A DNA stretch of 5,995 nt. It comes from Bacteroidales bacterium. GTDB taxonomy: Bacteria; Bacteroidota; Bacteroidia; Bacteroidales; UBA7960. The translations under genes and the position numbers were made by a program. The notes under the pieces are model-generated. The model worked only from the letters and a program-made list of their open reading frames with translations, did no database searches and was not told where the DNA came from. Positions 1 through 5,143 of the stretch are shown piece after piece; positions within the stretch are counted from its first letter, which is position 1, and each line of letters opens with the position of its first letter. The stretch lies in the NCBI GenBank assembly GCA_007132395.1, contig SLOR01000038.1, positions 1 through 5,995 on the forward strand. The letters are read 5' to 3'.

Positions 1-841
1 ATCGCTCCTTGCCTCCATTGATGGGGAAGGTGGTTTCCATGTCCATGTAGGTTTTCCCTTTTTCGAACCTGCTGATGATTTCCTGCCAGTGAGGGAGTAG
101 CTTTCCAATGGACTTGTCGATAATCTTGTCTTTTTCCAGGTTGAGCATGGAGCAGGCCCAGTTATTCATGGCTTTGATATTTCCCTGGGTGTCCAGTGCC
201 ATTATGCCCGCCGAAACGGATTCGATGATGGATTTCATGTAGTAAAAAGCTTCGTTGAGCCTCTTTTGGGTGTGCTCGGCTTTTATCTGGTTTTCAATGG
301 CACGCACTGCTGCCACTACCAGGCCCAGGGTGTGGGGATGCACCAGGTGGCTCTCCCCGGTGAGGTTAAGGGTGCCGATTACTTCACCCTCAAAATTATG
401 AATGGGTGCCGCTGAGCAGGTCCAGCGGTGATAGGCTGATATAAAGTGCTCCGATGCCGTTACCTGTATGGGTTGGTTTTCGCTGATGGCTGTGCCCATG
501 GCGTTGGTGCCAATGTTTTTTTCATGCATATAAGCACCCACCACCATATTTAGTTTTTCCGACTCTGCAATAATGCCGGGGTCACCCACAGCCTTCAGGA
601 TGCACCCTTCATTGTCGGTAAGCAGGATAAAAAATCCTGAGTTGGTAACAGTTTCATAAACGATATCCATAAAGGGCGATGCTACCTGCAGCAAAAATTC
701 ATTGCGTGCCAGGTGCGAGGAAACCTCATTGCCTGTTAAAATGCGGCTGGGGAAAATCTGTTCCTTGTCTACACCATATTCTTCACACCTTTGGTGAGAT
801 TTCTTTATGATTTCTCTCTGAATGTTGTCTTTGGTTTTCAT
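1..841 (-). CDS. AcoR-like sigma-54-dependent regulator, N-terminal part (GAF-PAS), cut by the left window edge
   Basis: The reverse strand is open from an ATG at 841-839 to the window edge, giving 280 residues of the N-terminal half. I translated it by hand. Residues about 45-185 form a GAF domain of the kind found in AcoR-family activators. Landmarks are NIGTNAMGTAI (109-119), a segment starting W140-T-C-S-A-A-P-I, and GTLNLTGES (156-164). Residues about 198-280 look like a PAS domain (GIMALDTQGNIKAMN, 212-226). In this family the next parts are an AAA+ domain that contacts sigma-54 and a Fis-type helix-turn-helix. Those would lie left of the window, so the activator function is inferred from the sensor half. 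The ligand is unknown; AcoR itself responds to acetoin. A sigma-54 promoter and a candidate enhancer before the AOR gene make this protein the likely AOR activator. There is no Shine-Dalgarno sequence before the ATG. A different GAF-PAS regulator or a sensor kinase remains possible. Confidence 0.85.
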   Translation of the reverse strand, partial: MKTKDNIQREIIKKSHQRCEEYGVDKEQIFPSRILTGNEVSSHLARNEFLLQVASPFMDIVYETVTNSGFFILLTDNEGCILKAVGDPGIIAESEKLNMVVGAYMHEKNIGTNAMGTAISENQPIQVTASEHFISAYHRWTCSAAPIHNFEGEVIGTLNLTGESHLVHPHTLGLVVAAVRAIENQIKAEHTQKRLNEAFYYMKSIIESVSAGIMALDTQGNIKAMNNWACSMLNLEKDKIIDKSIGKLLPHWQEIISRFEKGKTYMDMETTFPINGGKER

Positions 842-888
842 GGACCAGGTATTTAAGGATAAGTATTTTTAAATTTATTGCGGGCATA

Positions 889-906
889 AAAGGCGGGCCG
901 GCCTTT
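889..906 (-). terminator. Possible intrinsic terminator after the transporter ATPase gene
   Basis: AAAGGC (889-894) and GCCTTT (901-906) form a perfect 6-bp stem around a 6-nt G/C-rich loop. It starts 6 nt past the stop codon of the ATPase gene. Read on the minus strand, the stem ends in a short run of four T. It would separate transport operon transcripts from the regulator gene downstream on the same strand. The short T run makes it weak, so read-through is possible. Nothing else recognisable lies in the 842-911 gap, and I found no convincing promoter there for the regulator. Confidence 0.5.
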
Positions 907-911
907 CTATA

Positions 912-1967
912 TTATAAAATACGCACTGCGGAAGCTTTAAAGCTGAACCATACCTTCTTCCCTGCAAAAAGCTTCAGGTTGTCCAGGGATTTACGGCTGA
1001 TAATCACCGAAAAATCTTCCAGTGCGTGGATTACCAGTTCAACCCCATGGTTGAGCAGGTAAATGTCCTTAATCTCTCCTTCGTACTGATTGATGGCACT
1101 GGTTTCCAGCCGGTGTTCCGAAACGAAAATATCTTCCCCGGGAATCATAATATGGGCATGTTCTTTATCGGGGTGGTTAAGCAATTTTATCTCCTGTCCC
1201 CCGGGGGTAATTGCCGGAAACAACCCGTTTTTTTCAGCGGCGGGATTCAACTTGCAAGGGAAAATGTTTTTAATTCCACTGAATCGTGCCACGAACTCTG
1301 AAACAGGATGGCGAAAGACCTCATCGGGCTTTCCCCACTGCAGCAGGGAACCATCTTCAATAATGGCCACGTGCTTGCTCAGGGTAGCCGCTTCCATATG
1401 GTCATGGGTAACGTGAATAATGGTTTTTCCGGTTTGGTTAATGGTTTTGAGTAATTCGCGCAACTCCTGCCGGAGTTTTACATCCAGGCTGGCCAGGGGC
1501 TCATCAAGCAGGAGGATTTCCGGGTCGGAGGCCAGGGTGCGTGCCAGGGCAACCCGCTGTGCTTCGCCCCCTGATAGGGTGCCGGGTGAGCGCTCCAGCA
1601 GATGCTCGGTTTTTGTGAGCCGGGCAAGTTCTTCGATGCGATTTTGTTTCGCCCGGGCCGACAATCCTTTCCCTTTGAGCGGATATTGCAAATTTTTACG
1701 TACGCTCATGTGGGGAAACAGGGCCATGTCCTGGTAAACCAGCCCCAGCGGCCGTTGCTGTATGCTGTGGTGAGTAATGTTTTTGCCCCTGAGTATCACC
1801 TCTCCCGAATCGGGCCTTACAAGGCCTGCCAGCACTTCCAGCAGAACGGTTTTGCCGGCGCCCGAAAGCCCCAACACAGTAAGGTAGCCGCCCTGCTCTA
1901 CCTGCAAAGAGATATTCTTCAGGGAGAACTGGCCCAGTTTTACGTTTATGTTCTTAATTTCTAACAT
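912..1967 (-). CDS. wtpC: Tungstate/molybdate ABC transporter, ATP-binding protein
   Basis: This 351-residue protein hydrolyses ATP on the inner face of the membrane to drive oxyanion import through the permease encoded just upstream. All ABC motifs are intact: Walker A GLSGAGKT (33-40), Q-loop Q79, signature LSGGE (131-135), Walker B ILLLDE (151-156), D-loop SLD (160-162) and switch histidine H188. Residues about 230-351 form a C-terminal extension of the size and position of the TOBE domain that ModC and WtpC proteins carry. Simple TupC ATPases lack this extension, so the length favours a Wtp/Mod type. The ATG lies inside the end of the permease gene, with a 14-bp overlap, which points to translational coupling. 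The choice of tungstate over molybdate or sulfate rests on the neighbouring tungsten enzyme, and the symbol should be read as tentative. Confidence 0.85.
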   Translation of the reverse strand: MLEIKNINVKLGQFSLKNISLQVEQGGYLTVLGLSGAGKTVLLEVLAGLVRPDSGEVILRGKNITHHSIQQRPLGLVYQDMALFPHMSVRKNLQYPLKGKGLSARAKQNRIEELARLTKTEHLLERSPGTLSGGEAQRVALARTLASDPEILLLDEPLASLDVKLRQELRELLKTINQTGKTIIHVTHDHMEAATLSKHVAIIEDGSLLQWGKPDEVFRHPVSEFVARFSGIKNIFPCKLNPAAEKNGLFPAITPGGQEIKLLNHPDKEHAHIMIPGEDIFVSEHRLETSAINQYEGEIKDIYLLNHGVELVIHALEDFSVIISRKSLDNLKLFAGKKVWFSFKASAVRIL

Positions 1968-2742
1968 GATAACGCGTTTTTGTCAAAAGTCTCATCAGGA
2001 TAAATATGGTCAGGCAAACCAGGATAAAGACTGCTGCTACCGGTCGTGCATAGCTCAGGCCAAAGGAGGCAAATCGTTCCCAGATAAGTACAGGAGTAAC
2101 CATGGGATGGTAGGCGATAATGATGATAGCGCCAAATTCACTCAGCCCTCTTGCCCACATCATAGCCAGTCCGCTGATTACATTACGTTTGGCCAGGGGG
2201 AGTGAGATGGAAAAAAACACCCGTGCCGGGGATGCGCCCAGGTTTAAAGCAGCTTTTTCCAGCTTCTCAGGAACGGCGGCAAACCCATCGCGTGCGGCAT
2301 TGATGGCAAATGGCAGGCTTACAAAGGCCATAGCAACAACAATTCCGGCTATGCCTCCCACAAACTGAATGCCCACCTGCTCACCCGCCTGCCCCACCAG
2401 GGTGTTTCGTGATATTACGCCCAGCAATGCAATGCCGGCCGCCGAATGGGGTATAACAACAGGCAGGTCTATGAGGCCATTTACCAGTCCCCTCAGCGGG
2501 AAATTCTTCCGGGCCAGAACGTAGGCCAGGGGTATGGCCAGCAGCCCGAAAATGAGGGTTGCGCCCATGGAGGCAAATAGAGTGAGACGAATACTTGAGC
2601 CCACCTCCGGATCGGATATTGCGCCCATATATTCCGCTGCACTGGTCTGCAAAAGCATTCCTGCTATGGGTGCCACGATAAAAAGGACTATCAGTCCGCT
2701 GAGAAAAATCAGCACCACCCGGGTGCGCCAGTCCTGAAACAT
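1954..2742 (-). CDS. wtpB: Tungstate/molybdate ABC transporter, permease
   Basis: This is a 262-residue integral membrane protein of the binding-protein-dependent permease family. It has about six hydrophobic segments, near residues 8-31, 52-77, 88-110, 124-150, 187-212 and 232-253. The EAA loop that docks onto the ATPase lies at about 162-183 (EKAALNLGASPARVF, with the conserved glycine at 169). DLPVVIPHSAAGIAL (92-106) resembles the conserved stretch of ModB/WtpB permeases. It is the first gene of a two-gene operon with the ATPase. Its ATG at 2742-2740 follows an A/T-rich leader without a Shine-Dalgarno sequence, as is usual in Bacteroidota. The gene for the substrate-binding lipoprotein, normally adjacent (wtpA/modA/tupA), is absent from the window. 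Tungstate specificity is inferred from context; a molybdate or general oxyanion permease is the alternative. Confidence 0.83.
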   Translation of the reverse strand: MFQDWRTRVVLIFLSGLIVLFIVAPIAGMLLQTSAAEYMGAISDPEVGSSIRLTLFASMGATLIFGLLAIPLAYVLARKNFPLRGLVNGLIDLPVVIPHSAAGIALLGVISRNTLVGQAGEQVGIQFVGGIAGIVVAMAFVSLPFAINAARDGFAAVPEKLEKAALNLGASPARVFFSISLPLAKRNVISGLAMMWARGLSEFGAIIIIAYHPMVTPVLIWERFASFGLSYARPVAAVFILVCLTIFILMRLLTKTRYHVRN

Positions 2743-2789
2743 AAATCAATTGTTAGAGGGTTGAAATCTAATAATTTATAGTCAGTCTA

Positions 2790-2817
2790 ATTAACAATTA
2801 TTGCATTCATTAACAAT
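2790..2817. repeat. Direct repeat ATTAACAAT x2 in the permease leader
   Basis: The 9-mer ATTAACAAT occurs at 2790-2798 and again at 2809-2817, offset by 19 bp. The inverted core ATTGTTA appears at 2749-2755, just upstream of the permease start. A spacing near two helical turns fits a repeated protein-binding site, and the position is within the predicted 5' leader of the transport operon. The region is very A/T-rich, so chance is a real alternative. Confidence 0.3.
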
Positions 2818-2820
2818 ATG

Positions 2821-2859
2821 AGTGTTTAGTATCTGAACACTGTGTGGTAACTGAACACA
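2821..2859. promoter_or_regulatory. Tandem inverted repeats, candidate enhancer (UAS) for the sigma-54 activator
   Basis: The first element is AGTGTT (2821-2826), 9 nt, AACACT (2836-2841), a perfect 6-bp inverted repeat. The second is TGTGT (2841-2845), 9 nt, ACACA (2855-2859). Both right arms belong to the octamer CTGAACAC (2833-2840 and 2851-2858). The centres are about 19 bp apart, close to two helical turns. They lie about 130-170 bp upstream of the predicted AOR transcription start, the usual range for enhancer sites bound by sigma-54 activators. Binding by the AcoR-like protein is inferred. Confidence 0.55.
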
Positions 2860-2889
2860 AATATATACGAATACTGTCCAGAAAACAAA
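2858..2889 (-). promoter_or_regulatory. Bacteroidota-type promoter for the permease-ATPase operon
   Basis: Read on the minus strand, TTTG (2889-2886) is followed after 20 nt by TATATTTG (2865-2858). This matches the Bacteroidota primary sigma factor consensus (TTTG near -33, TAnnTTTG near -7) in both sequence and spacing. Transcription would start near 2852, leaving a leader of about 110 nt before the permease ATG. The -7 element overlaps the outer arm of the second inverted repeat, so a protein bound there could block this promoter. I saw no sigma-54 element in this direction. Confidence 0.55.
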
Positions 2890-2901
2890 CATTATTCGCG
2901 A

Positions 2902-2921
2902 GATGTTATTATTTTAACATC
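2902..2921. repeat. Palindrome GATGTTA-N6-TAACATC in the divergent control region
   Basis: GATGTTA (2902-2908) and TAACATC (2915-2921) form a perfect 7-bp inverted repeat with a 6-nt A/T spacer. It sits between the candidate enhancer and the sigma-54 promoter, about 70-90 bp upstream of the predicted AOR start, and just upstream of the transporter promoter. It could be a second operator, for example for a metal-responsive repressor, or an alternative activator site. It has no T-run on either side that would make it a terminator. Confidence 0.4.
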
Positions 2922-2964
2922 ATGATATTTTGCTATGTGTCATATATTCAGTGTTGTAAAAGGT

Positions 2965-2981
2965 TTGGAGTGAAGATTGCT
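2965..2981 (+). promoter_or_regulatory. Sigma-54 (-24/-12) promoter of the AOR gene
   Basis: TTGGAGTGAAGATTGCT matches the sigma-54 consensus YTGGCACGrNNNTTGCW at TTGG, at the following G and at TTGCT. The invariant GG (2967-2968) and GC (2979-2980) have the strict 10-nt spacing. Transcription would start near 2992, giving a leader of about 42 nt before the ATG at 3034. A GAF-PAS regulator of a sigma-54 activator family lies in the same locus, which raises confidence. Confidence 0.75.
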
Positions 2982-3033
2982 TATAGAGGGGGTGATAAAA
3001 AACAAATTATTGTTGTATCAAAAAAATAAAACT

Positions 3034-4833
3034 ATGCACGGTTACAGAGGAAAAATTTTAAGAGTCAACTTAACGGATCGTTCCATTAAGCCCGAAGCGC
3101 TCAAGCACGAGGAAGCTTTGAAGTATATCGGAGGACGTGGATTTGGTTCCAAAATAATGTTTGACGAAGTGGATCCGGGTATTGATGCCTTTGATCCCGC
3201 CAACAAGATTATTATTGCCACTGGCCCCATGACGGGTACACCTACTCCTGCCGGGGGAAGGTACATGGTAATTACCAAATCGCCCCTTACGGGTACCATC
3301 GCCAGTTCCAACTCCGGAGGCTATTGGGGGGCGGAGCTCAAGTTTGCCGGGTACGATGCCCTGGTAATTGAAGGTAAAGCAGATAAGCCTGTAAACATCT
3401 TTATTGAAGATGACAAAGTAGAAATCCGCGATGCAGGTCACGTATGGGGCAAAACCACCATCGAAACCACCAATGAGCTCATGAAAGAGGCTCCACAAAA
3501 GGCCAAGGTGCTTTGCATCGGACCTGCGGGGGAGAAACTTTCTAAAATGGCTGCGGTAATGAACGACCTCAACAGGGCTGCCGGACGCTCGGGCGTAGGC
3601 GCAGTGGTGGGAAGTAAAAACCTGAAAGCCATAGTGGTAAAAGGCAATACCAAACCTGATATCGCCGACCCGGAAACCCTTAAGGAAGTGGTGAAGAAAG
3701 GCCGGGGTCAACTCAAAGACAACGGTGTAACCGGTGCCGGACTTCCCACTTACGGAACCAACGTACTGGTAAATATCATTAATGAGCAGGGTGTTTTTCC
3801 CACCAAAAACTTCCAGGAAACCTATTTCGACAAAGCCGAAGCAGTAAGTGGTGAAACCATGAGCGAGCAGTTTCTCCTCAAAAGAGAATCCTGCTTTGCG
3901 TGTCCCATCGCCTGCGGTCGCTATACCAAAGCCGACGATATCGAAACCGGCGGACCTGAGTACGAAAGTGTATGGGCTTTCAGTGCTGCATGCGGGGTAG
4001 ATGATATGAAGGCTGCCATTAAAGCCAACTACTGGAGTAACGAAATGGGGATGGATACCATATCGGTGGGTGTTACCATTTCAACTGCCATGGAGTTGTA
4101 TGAAAAAGGATACATCAAGGATAATGAACTCAACGGGCTGGGCCTGAAGTTCGGCGACGGCGACAGCATGGTTGAGTGGGTGAAAAAAATTGGTATGCGC
4201 GATGGCGCTCTGGCAAGCAAAATGGCAGAAGGATCGTATCGTCTGGCGGAATCCTACGGACATCCGGAACTTTCCATGTCGGTAAAAAAACAGGAACTTC
4301 CTGCTTACGACCCCCGCGGTATTCAAGGACAAGGACTCCAGTATGCCACCTCCAACAGGGGCGGTTGCCACGTGAGAGGTTACCTGATTTCTCCCGAAAT
4401 TCTGGGATTACCCGAAAAACTGGACAGGATGGAGAAGAAAGGCAAACCCGAGTGGGTGAAGATTTTCCAGGACTTAACCGCTTTTATTGATTCATGCGGA
4501 ATGTGCCTGTTTACATCTTTCGCTCTTACTGCCGATGACTATGCCGATATGTTTACCGCCGTTACAGGTCATAAACATACTGCTGCCGACATCCTGGAGG
4601 CAGGCGATCGCATCTGGAACCTGGAGAGGGTATGGAACCTGAAGGCTGGCATTGACCCCTCGCAGGACAAGCTTCCCAAGCGTTTGATGGAAGATGCCAT
4701 CCCCAGCGGACCCTCCAAAGGGCAGAAAAGCGCACTGGCAGAACTGCTGCCCCTGTATTATAAAGAAAGAGGATGGGATGAAAAAGGAATCCCCACACCC
4801 GATAAGCTGAAAGCCCTGGGCGTTCCCTCATAA
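3034..4833 (+). CDS. aor: Tungsten-containing aldehyde:ferredoxin oxidoreductase
   Basis: This 599-residue cytoplasmic enzyme should oxidise aldehydes to carboxylic acids with ferredoxin as electron partner, or run the reverse reaction. It uses a bis-pterin tungsten centre and one [4Fe-4S] cluster. The N terminus (MHGYRGKILRVNLT) is typical of the family. Cluster cysteines are C287, C290 and C294 (CxxCxxxC) and C491. They match C288, C291, C295 and C494 of Pyrococcus furiosus AOR almost position for position. The two pterin-binding motifs appear as NEMGMD (336-341) and DSCGMC (486-491), variants of DxxGLD and DxxGLC. E311 and H446 correspond to the active-site E313 and H448. An upstream in-frame TTG at 2977 lies inside the -12 promoter element, so the ATG at 3034 is preferred; the A-rich leader has no Shine-Dalgarno sequence. 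The length fits the family (about 605). There is no adjacent ferredoxin-like or flavin subunit, so it resembles stand-alone archaeal AOR more than AorABC. The physiological aldehyde cannot be read from sequence. Confidence 0.95.
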   Translation: MHGYRGKILRVNLTDRSIKPEALKHEEALKYIGGRGFGSKIMFDEVDPGIDAFDPANKIIIATGPMTGTPTPAGGRYMVITKSPLTGTIASSNSGGYWGAELKFAGYDALVIEGKADKPVNIFIEDDKVEIRDAGHVWGKTTIETTNELMKEAPQKAKVLCIGPAGEKLSKMAAVMNDLNRAAGRSGVGAVVGSKNLKAIVVKGNTKPDIADPETLKEVVKKGRGQLKDNGVTGAGLPTYGTNVLVNIINEQGVFPTKNFQETYFDKAEAVSGETMSEQFLLKRESCFACPIACGRYTKADDIETGGPEYESVWAFSAACGVDDMKAAIKANYWSNEMGMDTISVGVTISTAMELYEKGYIKDNELNGLGLKFGDGDSMVEWVKKIGMRDGALASKMAEGSYRLAESYGHPELSMSVKKQELPAYDPRGIQGQGLQYATSNRGGCHVRGYLISPEILGLPEKLDRMEKKGKPEWVKIFQDLTAFIDSCGMCLFTSFALTADDYADMFTAVTGHKHTAADILEAGDRIWNLERVWNLKAGIDPSQDKLPKRLMEDAIPSGPSKGQKSALAELLPLYYKERGWDEKGIPTPDKLKALGVPS

Positions 4834-4852
4834 TGTTTTGATAATCTGTTTG

Positions 4853-4901
4853 GCCCGTTGCTCCTTGCCTTCCTGAAACCGTGAGGAGCTTCGGGCTTTT
4901 T
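4853..4901 (+). terminator. Rho-independent terminator of the AOR gene
   Basis: GCCCG (4853-4857) pairs with CGGGC (4892-4896), and GCTCCT (4860-4865) pairs with AGGAGC (4884-4889), separated by a TT/TT internal mismatch. The loop is about 18 nt, and five T (4897-4901) follow directly. It starts 20 nt past the AOR stop codon. It should end most AOR transcripts before the radical SAM gene, which then needs read-through or its own promoter. Confidence 0.8.
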
Positions 4902-4921
4902 CTTCATATCCCAAGGGCCCG

Positions 4922-5038
4922 AATCCCGAATCGCATTACTCTCGGGATCCCGAATTCCTTCGGTCTCGGGATTTCACTTCGTTCAACTTCTGATTGCTCC
5001 GCTCAGTATTAATCCCGAATCGCTTCACTCTCGGGATT
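4922..5038. repeat. Three hairpin repeats of one design (ATCCCGA / TCGGGAT, 12-nt loop)
   Basis: Three perfect hairpins share the same stem and loop size. They are ATCCCGA 4923-4929 with TCGGGAT 4942-4948, ATCCCGA 4947-4953 with TCGGGAT 4966-4972, and AATCCCGA 5011-5018 with TCGGGATT 5031-5038. Every loop is 12 nt. The first and third loops are near-identical (ATCGCATTACTC and ATCGCTTCACTC). The first two hairpins share two bases. The design resembles REP-like intergenic elements. They lack T-runs and are unlikely to be simple terminators. No protein-coding gene is visible in the 4834-5142 spacer. Confidence 0.75.
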
Positions 5039-5067
5039 TCACTTCGTTCAACTTCTTATCGCTCCGC
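4964..5067. repeat. 28-bp direct repeat, offset 65 bp
   Basis: The 28 bp at 4964-4991 recur without change at 5029-5056. Similarity continues after four bases, with GCTCCGC at 4996-5002 and 5061-5067 at the same 65-bp offset. Each copy begins inside the right stem of a hairpin (second and third), so hairpin and flank were probably duplicated together as one unit of about 65 bp. Confidence 0.8.
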
Positions 5068-5143
5068 CTCAACCTCAACCTCAACCTCAACCTCAACCTT
5101 AACCTAAACCTTAATCTTAACCTCAGCCTAACCTCAACCCCAA
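5067..5143. repeat. CCTCAA hexamer tandem repeat ending at the radical SAM start codon
   Basis: Five perfect CCTCAA units (5067-5096) are followed by eight degenerate ones: CCTTAA, CCTAAA, CCTTAA, TCTTAA, CCTCAG, a 5-nt CCTAA, CCTCAA and CCCCAA. The final A of the last unit is the A of the ATG at 5143. The tract looks telomere-like but is internal. It fills the place where a ribosome-binding site or a near promoter would normally be. Copy number could vary through slippage. Confidence 0.9.

Noticed and set aside
2381..2749. 122-residue minus-strand frame overlapping the permease start
   Set aside because: It is out of frame with the permease over its whole length, has no family features, and the permease frame has clear membrane segments and an EAA loop.
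2743..2860. Molybdenum/tungsten cofactor riboswitch in the transporter leader
   Set aside because: The leader is A/T-rich with no extended G/C stems or conserved multi-stem architecture that I could recognise.
2858..2876. ModE-type operator around the TATATACGA stretch
   Set aside because: Only a short A/T-rich resemblance is present and there is no matching inverted half-site.
2844..3029. 61-residue plus-strand frame in the divergent region
   Set aside because: It runs through the transporter promoter, the palindrome and the sigma-54 promoter, and its composition reflects A/T-rich DNA rather than a protein.
2977..3033. N-terminal extension of AOR from a TTG at 2977 (19 extra residues)
   Set aside because: The TTG lies in the -12 element of the sigma-54 promoter and upstream of the predicted transcription start. 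The extension is unlike AOR proteins, while MHGYRGKILRVNL at 3034 is the normal family N terminus.
3070..3711. 213-residue minus-strand open frame inside AOR
   Set aside because: It lies wholly within the strongly supported AOR gene in antisense, has no recognisable domain and looks like a codon-bias shadow.
5067..5143. CRISPR array or chromosome-end telomere
   Set aside because: The units are 6 nt without spacers, and the tract is flanked by coding genes on both sides, so it is an internal tandem repeat.
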